DNA from: Euphorbia lathyris
Taxonomy: Eukaryota; Streptophyta; Magnoliopsida; Malpighiales; Euphorbiaceae
Length of the DNA: 64,000 bases
Reading direction: 5' to 3'
Assembly: GCF_963576675.1 (NCBI RefSeq)
Contig: NC_088915.1
Coordinates: forward strand, 30,037,501-30,101,500
Within the stretch, counting starts at the first letter, position 1. Each line of letters begins with the position of its first letter. A program made the translations under genes and the position numbers. The notes beneath the pieces were generated by a model, which was not told the origin of the DNA, searched no databases, and worked only from the letters and a program-made list of their open reading frames with translations. Below are positions 46,329 to 58,266 of the stretch, one piece after another.

Positions 46329-46892
46329 ATGAATTTCTCTTTTTCATCTCTTCATCTCTTGATTCTGCAACTTCCCAACCCTAGAAAACGAGTAAATGGT
46401 TTTTCATCTTCCTGTTCGTTGCTTGGTTTCTTTCTTCTTGTTACCTTCAAAGAAATGGTTTTTCTACGTTATTTCCTTCGTTCTTCCCATGTTATCATAT
46501 TGTTATTGTCGCTTTTGGGGGTGAAAGGGGCGAAAAATGTAAGTATCTGTTTTTTTTCTGCGTTTTTTCATGAATTCACTTTGCAATCGATGGTTTCGCT
46601 AAACTTTGCGAAGAGAACGAGCCTGGAAAGTGATGATCTACTTCGTGAATTGATGATTTCACGAATATCTGCGAAGAGAAAGAGTCTGAAACGTATGGAT
46701 CTACCTCGCGAATCAATTAGTTTGCGAAGTCTGCGAATAGATCCTGACGTTTCAGACCTCGCAGACTTCGCGAAAGCATCGATATGCGACGTAGATAGTC
46801 ACATTTCAGACCTCGCAGACTTCGCGAAAAAATCGATATGCGAAGTAAAATCACCTCTTCCCCTGCACATTTACATTCGCATGCTTCGCTAA
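46329..46892 (+). CDS. Hypothetical 187-aa frame inside the Mutator-like element
   Basis: An open frame starts ATGAATTTCTC at 46329 about 150 bases inside the left end. Residues 1-70 are hydrophobic with a Leu-rich segment (IILLLSLLGV) that could be membrane spanning. Residues 90-187 are built of repeats such as VSDLADFAKASICDV and ISDLADFAKKSICEV, encoded by a 57-base unit. The frame may simply be the by-product of repeat DNA without stops. No family was recognised, and there is no evidence of expression. Confidence 0.3.
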   Translation: MNFSFSSLHLLILQLPNPRKRVNGFSSSCSLLGFFLLVTFKEMVFLRYFLRSSHVIILLLSLLGVKGAKNVSICFFSAFFHEFTLQSMVSLNFAKRTSLESDDLLRELMISRISAKRKSLKRMDLPRESISLRSLRIDPDVSDLADFAKASICDVDSHISDLADFAKKSICEVKSPLPLHIYIRMLR

Positions 46893-47147
46893 TTTTCATT
46901 TCGCGAAGCAAAAATTGTCTTTTTCCCTGCCTAACACGATTAATTTTTTCTGTAGATGGTTGAATACGTAACATCCCTTTCTGGAAGGCGACGTACTGGG
47001 CTGCAGGGGAGATGATTTTCCTTCTTGTATAGGGATGAACTTCCCCAAGATTGACACATTCACTCCTGAAATGATTCGTTAGGAGAGGTTGTGTCAATCT
47101 CGGGGTGCATCATGGGACACGTCCATCCCATGGTGCCAATCTTCAAA

Positions 47148-47325
47148 GTGGACCTAACTAATCCGGTGCCAATCTTGAATCGGATGAGTAATCTTGGTGT
47201 GCACCATGCGACACGTCCATCCCAAAAGGTCTGGAAGTCCAGACCTTTTTGGATGGATGTGTCCCATGGTGCACACCAAGATTACTCATCCGATTCAAAA
47301 TTGGTACCGGATTAGTTAGGTTCAC
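47148..47325. repeat. Hairpin with 88-bp arms
   Basis: Arms 47148-47235 and 47238-47325 are inverted copies separated by two bases, with about six mismatches. The two strands therefore read almost the same protein-like frame in both directions. The hairpin lies inside the Mutator-like element. Confidence 0.9.
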
Positions 47326-47956
47326 TTTGAAATGATTAGTTAGTAGAGTTGATTGTGGCAATCTTATTGTAAATTTTGATAATGTTATGATTTGAATGTT
47401 GTTATTGTGGCAATCTTGTTGTAAATTTTGATAATGTTATGATTTTAATGTTCGAATCCGTTGTTGTTTGCCATTTTTTGTTATATACCACTTCACGTAT
47501 TAGCTTCAAATCATATCCAGCATTCGCATATGCGAACTAAATTCATCAAGCAAAACAAACTTCAGCTTCGCAGGCTTCGCATATGCGAACTAAATTCATT
47601 AAGTAAATCAAAACATTAACTTCGCAGGCTTCCCATATGGGTGAATATGCGAAGTCAGACGGGATGGGGCGAGCCCCGCGTAAATATTGAGGGTATTTTT
47701 GGAAAGTCACACAAAATCAGTCTAGATATGTAGTAGAATTAGTAAATGGGTTAAATATGTAAATGGACCTCCCATTTGACCCAGTTTTGTAATTTTCCCA
47801 ATTTTCAAATCAAATTAAAATTTAAAACTTATCCCCAACCTTATATTAAATTATAATTTTGAGAAAATAGTTTTTAAACTTTACCTTAAGAAAATAAAGA
47901 AAGGTAAAAAGATCTCAAAATATCCAATAACTACTATGAAAATTGAAAACACAATA

Positions 47957-48506
47957 CAGTAAAACCTCTATAAATTAATAATGTCGGGACCATGAAATTT
48001 TATTAATTTATAGAGATATTAATTAATCAATAAATTATTAATTATTAATTTATAGAGTGTCATACAAAATTCAATTGAGAATGAAGCTAGGGATGATTCG
48101 CTACCTTTGGAACCAGTCACAAGAAATGAGACGATTATAGCATCAACCACTTTTTATAAATTTTTGTTACAATTTGATAAGAGTATACCAGAACTTTTGA
48201 ATGCATTGAGAATAGTTAGAGATAAAATTCAACTAGATTTAAATTTCAAGAAAAAACAAAGTACTATAGAGTCATATTTTGCTAAATTATGCTAAGTATA
48301 TATCTATATATACTTGACATATGTATTTGAAAAATTATTAATTTATAGAGATAATAAAACAATGTATTTATAAAGGGTTGTTCCAAAAAATTATTATCTT
48401 ATTAATTTATTAAAATTGATCATTTTTTGAACTGGCCCAAGTCGGGACCAGAAGAAATGATTATTTTAAAAAGATTATTAATTTATCGATTATTAATTTA
48501 TGAAGG

Positions 48507-48513
<7 letters not shown>
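47957..48513 (+). mobile_element. Pogo-like MITE with a transposase end remnant
   Basis: The left end CAGTAAAACCTCTATAAATT, followed by taataatgtcgggacc, matches the ends of pogo-type elements of plants (Emigrant/Lemi). The right end, on the other strand, reads TTAAAACCTTCATAAATTAA. A TA precedes the left end. An open stretch at 48107-48295 ends with KQSTIESYFAKLC, which I take as the last part of a pogo transposase. Confidence 0.7.

Positions 48514-48548
<35 letters not shown>
48512..48548. repeat. (TA)n microsatellite
   Basis: About 18 TA units follow directly on the right end of the pogo-like element. Confidence 0.95.
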
Positions 48549-48553
<5 letters not shown>

Positions 48554-48573
48554 GAGATTCAGTGTGATAATTT

Positions 48574-49934
48574 TTGGGTGTTGTTAAACCCAGCCTCAAT
48601 TTCCCACCTCTAGCCCCATGAAATGATGAAAGTACCCTTTGATGCTTTGAGGTGGAAAAATGGTGGAAAAAACATGTCCCGGCACGCGGGCGTGAGGTAA
48701 TCACGCCTCACCCTGTGGTGAGGCGTGATAGCCTCACGCCCGCATGTATAAATCACAAAAAAAAATTGTTGATGCTTGTGGTTAGAATTACCCGTTTAGA
48801 AATAAAATTACGGCATTTTAACTCGGATTACCAATTAACAAACAAAATTTAAAAACATAAACATTAAAATAAAAATTAATAAACATAAAAATTATATACA
48901 TAAAAGAGTAAATATAATATCAAAAGTGTTAAAATGTATTAAGTTCTACAAAAATAATTTAGTTCGCCCGACGCCACGCATCCATCTCCCTCTTAATGCG
49001 TGGAACATCATCGTCAAATCGGTGGGTAGCCGCTAGTTGGGTGACACGCCACAACCAGCTAACCCACGTGCAGAGGCAGACTGTCGCACTGCCTGGGCTA
49101 CCACAGCCAGGTAGTCCTCCACAGACTGGCTATCAGGCTCTCTGTCAGCAAAATCTGTCGCCCCCTCCGGTCCTCCATGAATATCGGGCTGATCCACATG
49201 CGCCACCGTCCTCACCTGCTCCGTCGCAGCCCCTCTCCGCCTACGACCGGATATATCTATACCACGCAATTTCGTGTGGCATGGTGTATCATCCTCGTCG
49301 TCCATATCTAGACGACGAGCAGACGACGGGATGGATTTCCCACCCCTAGTAGGCCGCTCCGTCTAATAAAAAATTATACTAAAGTTAATCTTAAATGTAA
49401 ATAAATATTACACTAAATTATAAATTGAACTAAATTAATTTAAATGTAAATAATATAAATATTAAAAAAAACCCAAAGGGCGTATGAACATCATGCCCTC
49501 ACCCTAGGTCGGGCGTTTGAACATCACGCCCGACCTAAGGTTAGGGCGTATGAACATCACGCCCGCCCTTAGGTGCGGAAATGTGGCTATCACTCCTGCA
49601 CCACTGGTCGGGCGTGATTGTCTCACGCCGGAACCACAGGTCGGACGTGATGTTCATACACCCGACTGCGATTCCGGCGATTTCAGAAAACGAACCACTG
49701 ATTTCAAATCAAAGCTAAAATCAATGAAATAAAACGGTAAATCTTACCATTTTAGCTTTCCCTTTACGGCTTTTATCACCATCCATGATTCGGTTCACTA
49801 ATTTGTCCGGATTTGAGCAAAAATCGTATAGGGTTCTTGAGAGGTTTTGGGTTTTTTCAAATTTAGTGCAAAGGGTAGTTCGGTCTATTCCCGGGGCTAG
49901 AAGTATAAATTAGTGGCTGGGTTTAGTAACCCAC
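48574..49934. mobile_element. TIR element rich in GGGCGTGA repeats
   Basis: Ends are TTGGGTGTTGTTAAACCCAG and, on the other strand, GTGGGTTACTAAACCCAG, both followed by a ccacctctagcccc-like or acttctagcccc stretch. Nine-base flanks TGATAATTT and TGATTTTTT agree at seven positions. Inside, both ends contain motifs with cacgcc and ggcgtg. An Arg/Gly/Glu-rich frame of 90 codons exists at 49033-49305 on the minus strand (SVEDYLAVVAQAVRQS), perhaps the end of a damaged protein gene. Confidence 0.6.
49480..49670. repeat. Cluster of about 33-bp quasi-palindromic units
   Basis: Units of the form gggcgt(a/g)tgaacatcacgcc...(a/g)ggt follow one another about five times; each carries a cggcgtga-type inverted pair. 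A related pair lies at 48685-48745. Confidence 0.8.
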
Positions 49935-50174
49935 TGATTTTTTTTTATGGCGAGACAAGTCTTATGGTGTGACAATGACCAATTTTGTAATTAAGCAGGG
50001 GAATGTGGCAAATGTGTAAATAAAAAGAAAGAGAAATTGTTTTATTTTTTTCTTTAAAATGCATTTTTTCGACTTTTCCAACCTCGTTTTTCAAAAAAAA
50101 AAATTATACCGTTGGACTCGTCTTAATTAGACGGTCATTTTAAGATCCCAGAAGCTCGTGTAAAAAAATTTCCG

Positions 50175-50441
50175 GTGAACGGAATCCGGCGATCTGTTTT
50201 TCTGTGAGAAAAAAATATCCAGAAAATGTAAAACATCATTCTGAGAAACTTTAATTCTTGATTCAAAGTGAGATTCCTTACGGTTTAGTCCCAAATCAAC
50301 GGAATCTGACGATTAGATGAGCGTTTTCCGGTGAGAAACCCGAAAGTGCCCATAAAATTCTAAATTTTTTTCAGAAAATGTAAAACATTATTCGGAGAAA
50401 CTTTAATTTTTGAATCGAAGTAGGATTTCTTACGGTTTATT
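50175..50441. repeat. Two tandem units of about 150 bp
   Basis: Both units contain aacggaatcyg, a tttctgtgag or tttccggtgag run, cagaaaatgtaaaacat and gagaaactttaat, with the paired segments 50220-50290 and 50372-50441 differing at about 10 of 70 positions. Confidence 0.8.
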
Positions 50442-50572
50442 CTAATAAAACTTTTCCCTTAATTTTATTCATTTTTCATTATTCAATTTTCATCAAATCA
50501 ATTCTTCATTCAAAATTCAAAGCTAAATTCAGCCTAGTTTTCAACTAAGTAAATAGTACAAAACCAGGACCT

Positions 50573-50610
50573 CTATATAAATCTTGAAGAAATAATCCAT
50601 AACCCAATTT
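50573..50610 (+). promoter_or_regulatory. TATA-like box upstream of ispE
   Basis: CTATATAA at 50573-50580 lies 535 bases before the start codon. The ATG is preceded by an acceptor (tgtgcttcag, ending 51082), so a leader exon and a 5'UTR intron are possible. Weak evidence. Confidence 0.3.
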
Positions 50611-51114
50611 TATTTTTGGATTTCCTTTTTGCAATTTTCAATTTTTCCAAAAAAAAAAACAGAACAGTTCTTCATTAACATAAAAAAAAAGGGTTTTGTT
50701 GCTTTTGAATTTTGATTACATGGCTTTGTGGATAAAGAAAAAAATACTACAATAATATCTTAGTTTTGACTCAGTTGAAAATTGCATAGCTTTATATTTT
50801 GACTCAGTTTGTGAGGGGTTGATTTGATGAAATTGAATAACTAAAGGACTTGATTGGTAATTTGTGTGAAATAGGGGCTAATTGATTCTAGCACTATAAT
50901 TCAGGGAGCTTTATAGTAGATGATACTGTGATATTTGATTCCCATTGTGGCTGTTCAAAATTGACTTCAAAACCCAAAACGGATAAATTAATACTAAATT
51001 ATCAAGCAAAGCAGCCATCGATTGAAACGGATTAATTTCACCTATCATATAATATTCTTACCAATTTTTCCATGTGCTTCAGATTGCAACTCCATTCTCG
51101 AGTCACCAGTAGTC

Positions 51115-54100
51115 ATGGCTTCCGCTCATTTCCTCTGCAACAACCACCTCTTCCACCCTTCTTCCGCTTCTTTCTCTAAAACTATTTCCCCTTCGTTTCG
51201 ACCTTCCGCCTCTCTCTTTTTTCATCAAAAACGAAGAATTCCACTTGTTAAAGCCACCAACAAACAGCTTGAGGTTTGTAAAACTGCCCACATTCTAAAA
51301 TTAAATCATTTTTTGTGCTTCTTTTTTTTTGTTTTGGGCGTTTTATTGATTGATTAATTGGTGATATGGTTTTTAGATAGTGTATGATCCTGATGAAAAA
51401 TTAAACAAGTTAGCAGATGAAGTAGACAAGAATGCTCCTCTTTCACGGCTCTCTCTTTTCTCTCCTTGCAAGGTCATTAATAATTCTCTTGTGTTCCTCT
51501 TTTTAGATAGGATAGGATAGTGTACATGGAATTTGTATTAATGTTTGTTTTTGTTGAGCAGATAAATGTTTTCCTGAGAATAACCAATAAGAGAGATGAT
51601 GGTTATCATGATTTGGCATCTTTGTTTCATGTAAGTACAATTCAAACAAAGAAATTTAGAATTAAGGGTTTCAGTAGTTTTGTTCTCTCCCTCCCTCAAC
51701 TCAAAAGTTGTTAACTTGCAGGTAATTAGTTTAGGAGATACAATTAAGTTTTCTTTGTCTCCTTCAAAAGCTACAGATCGTTTATCTACTAATGTATCTG
51801 GTGTGCCCCTTGACGAAAGGAATCTGGTAAGGGATAACACGTTATTGTATATCTAAACTAATGGTTTTTCCTTCTGTTTATGCCATCACTCCTTTTTTCT
51901 TTCTTCAGATTATAAAAGCCCTCAATCTTTACAGGAAAAAAACTGGAACTGACCAATACTTCTGGGTAAGGAATTTTAATTCTATCCTTTCCTTTACTTC
52001 TTTTTTATCAATTTATGTAGGCATTGAAGAATTTATACACAACTATCTACTTCTGAAATTTGTTTGCAGATTCATCTAGATAAGAAGGTGCCTACTGGGG
52101 CAGGACTTGGCGGGGGAAGTAGTAATGCAGCAACTGCCCTGTGGGCCGCAAATCAGTTCAGTGGTGGTCTTGCCACTGAGAAGGATCTCTTAGAATGGTC
52201 AAGTGAGATTGGTTCGGATATCTCCTTCTTTTTCTCTCATGGAGCTGCCTATTGCACCGGTCGTGGTGAAGTATGGATTTGCTTTGCTTTAAGATGCAGC
52301 TTTTATAACATTATTCCCTATGCTATTCCATGTGTTCCATACACGCCCTGAGATTGCAAGAATATATGATCCGTTCACTTTGGACTTCATTGAGATTTTT
52401 CTAGGCCTCTTCATTTGAAAAGAAAAAACGTAAAGTAATTGTTTTGTATGTTGCTTCAGTGGATGCAAGAGACAATTTAGTCGTAGCTTTTAGTTCCTCA
52501 TTTGAACATCAGTGAAAGTATCTGTTGTTGTTTTATGATGTAAATTTAATGGCATCCCAGTCTAGTAACATGGCATAGAATGATATGTCCTTCTGGCTGA
52601 CTCTTGAGAAGGCTTAAAACATTTGAACTGTCTATGGAGTGAAATTCTGCTACATTCTTAGTTGAGAAAATTAATTTCTTGCTCGTCAGAGTATCAAATC
52701 TGGTTGATATTGTAGGCGGTTAGGAAAAGTATTTGCCTTCATATTAAAATAATTTGAATTAGTTAAATTTTTCCCATAGTTATTTTTTGAGGCACATACA
52801 CACCAGTTACATCAATGATCCTGCTTGTCCAATGCAATTTAATAGTTTCAAAATACTGAAGGTTTTACTCTCTTCTTGTACAGATCGTTGAAGATATCCC
52901 TTCGCCAGTTCCTCTTGACCTTCCAATGGTTCTTATAAAACCTCAGGAGGCATGTCCAACTGCTGAAGTTTACAAGGTATTATATTCTTTCTACAGTTCA
53001 ATAATGTTTTCACTTCTTCAACTCCAGGAAATTTCTTCATGAGACAATTTTCAATCATTTCTCAGTGTTTTCGATTGGATCAAACCAGTAACGTTGATCC
53101 TTTAACATTGCTGGAGAAGATCTCAAAGAGTGGAATATCACAAGATGTTTGTATTAATGATTTAGGTAATAATTAACATATACTCCTTACTTTTCCTTTT
53201 TCTCCATATAATTTTTTGTCCTATGTGAGCTTACATCTTTCTGTCATTTTTTTTTAATTATTCAATTACACACCTTTTAAAAAATATTATGAAATATAAA
53301 TTTTGCTTAGAAAACGGATTTTAATAGTATATTTGGTTTTACAAATCTATGGGCTGCACAAACTCTCGTGTTGTTTTGAACTGTCTGGTTAATCAGGTGG
53401 TTTAAGATTGGTCTGGTTTACAAATACTTGAAAAAGTACTCAGGTCGGATATATAATCATGACAGAAACAAGGGCCAATTTTCGGAAAATACGTGAAAGT
53501 TTTTCGAAATCATGCTTCATTTATCAACAGTAACCTTTTCTTGAGCAATTTCCTTATATATTTAATAATACACCACCTAAGTTTAGTACATGAAAAATCT
53601 GTACCAAGAAGCATACAGTATTATCCTGGAATCAGTTAGAACTCATCCAAACCTTGACTACATTTATTCTGGTTGCATACAGTATTATCCTGGAATCAGT
53701 TAGAACTCATCCAAACCTTCACTACATTTATTCTGGTTGTATATATCAACATTACAATTCTTCTCCAATCCCATTAATTTGTTTTCTTTTTCTTCCTTGT
53801 GGCTGAAAATATAGCACTTGTGATTTCTTACATGTGTTTTCTGCAGAATCCCCTGCATTTGAAGTTCTCCCATCACTTAAAAGATTAAAACAGCGTATAA
53901 ATGCAGCAGGCCGGGGACAATATGATGCCATCTTTATGTCTGGGAGGTACAGATTCTAGATCTTTAATTGTATTTCTATGAAGTTGTTCGTAAGATGCAA
54001 TGAAACTGCCTCGTATTTTCTTATTTCATGTATAAGCAGGTGTACAAATCCTCATATGCATGTTTTACGTTATTTGCATCCTATTGTTTGCAAGTATATA

Positions 54101-54588
54101 TGATATTTTCTGTTTTTTTTTTGCCTAAATTATGGTTTAAGAGAAACTCTTAAATCTTAATGCTCGCCTTCATTTTCCACTAGCTGATAGTTAGAGAGTA
54201 TCCATAGAGAAGAAAAAGGAAAACAAACTTTTATACTAAATTTGGCATTTGATGTTACCAACTTGTGTTGTGTTTCAAGCATTGTACCCTTAATACCAAT
54301 TGTGGTTGGAGTAAGCTGTATGGATATAATCTATTCTACTTGTGTTTTGGGGTCTTGAGTCCATGAAATCTGATGATTATAAATGCTTCTTAAACACTTC
54401 AGCTTATATCATCCTTAGCCACTCTCTTCTTTCTTACTTGATAAACTTGGATATTCTCATTCTTTTAGCATTTATGCATGCACCATTTTCACGCTAGACA
54501 TGGTCAAAACATCTCAAATACGTCTTATAACAATATCAGACAGAATGAGGAAAATATATTATGTCTTGATTGAAGAATTTAGTGTGTG

Positions 54589-54629
<41 letters not shown>

Positions 54630-57599
54630 AGATAGATACGCGCACACACAAGTAAGAAGTAAAGAAATAAAATCCCTATAATTCCTCCTGTGATTTCTCT
54701 ATATAGAGCTAGCTACATTTGTACATTCCTTAACGCTCCTCTTCGAGCTGGAGCAAGATAATATAGTTAACCCGAACCCCATCTACAGCTTTAGTGGAAG
54801 TGTCTCCAAGTTGCTCATCAGTTGATAAGAAACATGCTATTGAAATTACATCAGTCCAAAAGTATTTTGGTTGTTTCAAGAAGATGGCAATTTTTGAAAG
54901 GGTTTGTCAACACATGATGATTGGTAAAGCATACCATTTTTTTAGCATGAAAGTTTGAAATGTTCTAGAGTACTCTTTGGCATTGTTTCTTCGAGAGTAT
55001 GGACTGAAACATTGGATTAAGTTTTAATTTCAGCACAGGAGCAGTGAAGTGAGAAAAATTCAGAACCATCTTTTATCAAGTAAACCAAGTTTTCTGAGAA
55101 TAATCATCTACAGAAGTAACAAATTACCTAAAACTAGGTTTACACACCTCAGGACATAGACCCATAACATAAAATGTTCCAAGTAGCCCTCTTATTGACT
55201 CGTGGTGCAGAAGATAAGTGATGGTGTTTCACATACTGACAAGACTCACAATCTAAACTAGATTAATTTTACCAATAATCCGCTTCGTTGGAAGATTAAC
55301 CAGAAGATGATTTGGAAAAGAAAAAGAGACAGAAAACATCGAGTTAATTCGCTCATAGATATCTAATTGAAAGCAAAACTAGATAAATTTCAGATAGAAG
55401 AAAGAGATAGTGAAGGAATTGGATTACAATGTCAGAACCAATGACTGAGGAATTCGTTCCATCAGCTAGGGTAACATGTGCAAGAAAATTTTAGATTGGG
55501 AAGAGAAAAGACTAGAATTACCTATCATATGATATGTGGTATCAGAATCAATGAAAGGGTGACACGTATTTGTGTTACCTAACTAGCAGTCGTAGCCGGA
55601 GAAGAATTCTTCAAAGCTAATGTTTGTTGGTACTTAGCAAACTCTTCTAGAGAGTGTATACATTGAACCAGAGGATGGAGTTGAGGTATCAATAGTTGCA
55701 ACATGAGCACGCGGATTCTTCTGAGACTTATTTTGTTGTTTGTAGGAAGTGGGTTGGTGTAACTAGGTTCATGGCAATAGTAGCAAACAACTTTGTTTCC
55801 CACATCTGAGCTTTTGTTATCACGGTTACTTTATTCGGACTCTTAGATGAGATTTGAGATCCAGTTTAGCGGTTGATAAGAGCACTAGGTGCTGGAACTG
55901 AAGAAGTGGATTCACTATGCAGGATAAGAGTGAAATCCTCTCAAACTTGGAATTTCAGCACTCGAAAGAATTGATATCTAACAATATCATATTCGGGTCC
56001 AATCCCAGCCAGAAAACCTCATCACTGCCATCTACTCCTGTTGAGTACGTAGCACTTTAAATATAAGCACTAGAAAGCAGCAAATCATTCAGCTATTCAA
56101 TGTTTTCTTAAAATTCATAAAATAAGACCGAAGATTGACCCTGTTGGACAGCACGGTAGATGCTCTTACAAACAGCATACATATGGGAGATGTTATCTTG
56201 TTTAGAACACAAAAATTGCAAATATTTCATCAGTTCTTTGAGATACAGTGGTTGAGTAGACTAACAATATCTTTGTCGATAGAATTTCGGAACGGAAGAA
56301 ACAAGATGTCGTCATCTATTTTTGGATCATTATTCAAGTGTTGAGCTTTTCTGATACCACGAAATTTTGGTCTGATCCAAGAAATTTGGGCCAGTCAAAT
56401 TGGTCCCACCCAACCAATTGTAGAAACAATCTAGTTCAAATGTTCTCTCAAATACCAAAAATAATCCGAAACAGCAATACACAATAGCAACATGCACCGG
56501 TGCGTGAGGTGAGATGGCGGCTGACAAAAATAATGACTGAGAATATCCAAAACCAATATGCTCCCTAGGTAAGACCAAATAGAGACTAGAAAAAAATGAA
56601 CCATTGTTCTAGTCTCCGTATACAGCTAGCAAGCATTCCTTAATATGGCTTCTTCAATGGCTGAAAACTCCAACCTACAATACACTGTGTGTCAACACAT
56701 CATCTTAAAATCCCTCTTCTTTTATGCAGACATTATCTTTACATTACATTACTTGGCTGGCATGAAGGATAGGAATTAAAATAGTAGTATTATAGTACCA
56801 TCTGAAAGCCAGGAAACCCTGATCCTTCATACGTCTCCTATTGTAAATTTGTTTCGTGTTCCTTTGAGTGTTTCAAAATATATCATCATGTTTGTGGTGT
56901 TTCTTTCTTCTGGAAACTAAGCGATTTAGAAACTCTGTTTTGTTTTTTGTAGTAATTGGATGTTATATACAAAGAATGACTAAAAGAATATTGTCAAATA
57001 TTTAATTCAGCTATATAGCTTTAAAATGTGGATTGGGATAAGTAGAGTTATTTTAAATTGGTTATGCAGTGGAAGTACCATCGTTGGCATCGGTTCACCA
57101 GATCCTCCACAATTTATATATGACGATGAGGCGTACAAGGATGTTTTCGTGTCAGGTAATGCTTATCAGTTTACTACTTGTTGTTCTCAATATATATATA
57201 TATTGGCATGCCTTGCTTAACACTGTCAAATACGCTTCAACCGCACAACACAATTTAATCAAATAAGCATGAGAATTTTAACTGGCTGTGTCTCGTTCAG
57301 ATTGATTTGACAATGTGCACGTTGAGATGATGTTATTAATTTGATATATTATGATTATGATAGTAGCCTATAATTGAGTGAGTGAAGGGTAAAGCTTGCG
57401 AAGTACCACTACTGGGATATGAAATCTAATCCCTCTTTTTTGTAAAATGAAATTTCCTTGTTTGCATCTTATAGCTTGTGTTGTGTTTTGTCATCTGAAA
57501 TGGAAATTCTGTGTAAAATTGCATGCAGAGGCCAACTTCTTGACTCGAGAGCCAAACCAGTGGTACAAACAACCTGCTTCGACCCCAACATCTCAATGA
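51115..57599 (+). CDS. ispE: 4-diphosphocytidyl-2-C-methyl-D-erythritol kinase, plastid (IspE/CMK)
   Basis: The enzyme phosphorylates CDP-methylerythritol with ATP in the MEP pathway of isoprenoid synthesis in plastids. Eleven exons with GT-AG borders are: 51115-51273, 51377-51472, 51562-51630, 51722-51826, 51909-51965, 52070-52270, 52884-52976, 53066-53165, 53847-53946, 57070-57155 and 57529-57599. They join without a break to 378 residues, close to the roughly 380 of plant homologues. The Ser-rich first 50 residues fit a plastid transit peptide. The GHMP-kinase signature is PTGAGLGGGSSNAA at residues 170-183, with PCKINVFLRI near 83-92 and GSGST near 326-330. The start is the first ATG in frame after a possible 5'UTR acceptor. 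Intron 9 (53947-57069) holds a Copia relic and a TATC microsatellite. It looks functional. Confidence 0.95.
54589..54628. repeat. (TATC)n microsatellite
   Basis: About ten TATC units, then the palindrome tctatagata and cgcgcacacaca. Confidence 0.95.
54590..56640 (-). mobile_element. Degraded Copia retrotransposon in ispE intron 9
   Basis: Read down the minus strand, the order is leader sequence (aaggaatgc...) near 56640, gag frames, a zinc knuckle (KVVCYYCHEPSYT, near 55790-55770), the integrase start (CESCQYVKHHHLSSAPRVNKRA, near 55250-55180), FFSLHCSCAEIKTQF near 55050, YFWTDVISIACFL near 54870, and the RNase H end STDEQLGDTSTKA near 54790. A GA-rich tract and aaggaatgt follow. Reverse transcriptase is missing, so the element is internally deleted, and stops are frequent. 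Confidence 0.75.
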
Positions 57600-57900
57600 C
57601 TTATATTCCAAAGGATCTTTTCTTTTCTTTTTGCATTATCAATCAATTGTGTTCTTATACTGTCGTTTCCTGCTTACAAGTACGCCTATTGAGCTTCTGG
57701 TGATTGTGATGTAATGTGATGGTCATGGACAAATGATATGAGAGCGGATTGGGTTCCAGCCCAAGGCAAATAATTAATAAATTATATTTTACAACTTCTT
57801 TTATCAGTTAACTGGGATAGGACTAGTCTATTTATTATTTAATACCAACATCAAATTCCGTTGCCAAGTATTACTATTAATTTACACGAGAAATTCTAAG

Positions 57901-58028
57901 GTGGAAAAGGCACAAATTACGTTTGAAATGCTTTTTTGGTTATTTTTCAAACGAAACTCAAATCCATTTTTATGTTTTCTGCACCTTTTTTTGATTTGGA
58001 AAAGGCACAAATTATGTTTGAAATGCTT
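57901..58028. repeat. Direct 34-bp repeat between ispE and the UBA gene
   Basis: ggaaaaggcacaaattacg... (57903-57935) and the copy at 57997-58028 differ at one or two bases. They lie between the convergent genes, about 60 bases apart. Confidence 0.8.
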
Positions 58029-58266
58029 CATTATTATTTTATCCAATCAAAAACTTGGGGGAAAACGAAATTAAGACAGTGATTACTGCTCTTGGATTTG
58101 ATATCTTTTTTTTTTCTTTTCTTTCTTTGCTTACTATAAGGATGGATATTCACCAACAACACAGGCATCATAAGAGCCAACACCAACATCAAATTCAACA
58201 CATTTTTTCAGGTCTTTTTTCTTTTTTCCATTTTATTCATTGAAACCATTCCATTCCCCCCCAACC

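Larger units (their letters stand above)
46067..47799. mobile_element. Mutator-like element, long inverted ends
   Basis: The two ends are inverted copies over about 110 bases (46067-46177 and 47690-47799), beginning GGGAAA(G/A)TTACAAAACTGGG. A perfect 10-bp duplication, AATTTTCAAA, flanks the element at 46057-46066 and 47800-47809. Long ends and a 9-10 bp duplication fit Mutator. The interior has no transposase but carries repeated TTCGC/GCGAA motifs, an open frame and a large hairpin. Confidence 0.85.

Noticed and set aside
47091..47361. Two near-identical protein frames on opposite strands
   Set aside because: The similarity is caused by the hairpin; there is no start context or family.
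48996..49349. 117-codon plus-strand frame in the TIR element
   Set aside because: It overlaps the minus-strand frame and has a biased Pro/Ser composition without a domain.
49480..49670. Regular repeats considered as a CRISPR array
   Set aside because: The units abut without unique spacers, and the host is a plant nuclear genome.
54589..54660. TATC array considered as a possible CRISPR-like array
   Set aside because: It is a simple microsatellite in a plant intron, with no spacers.
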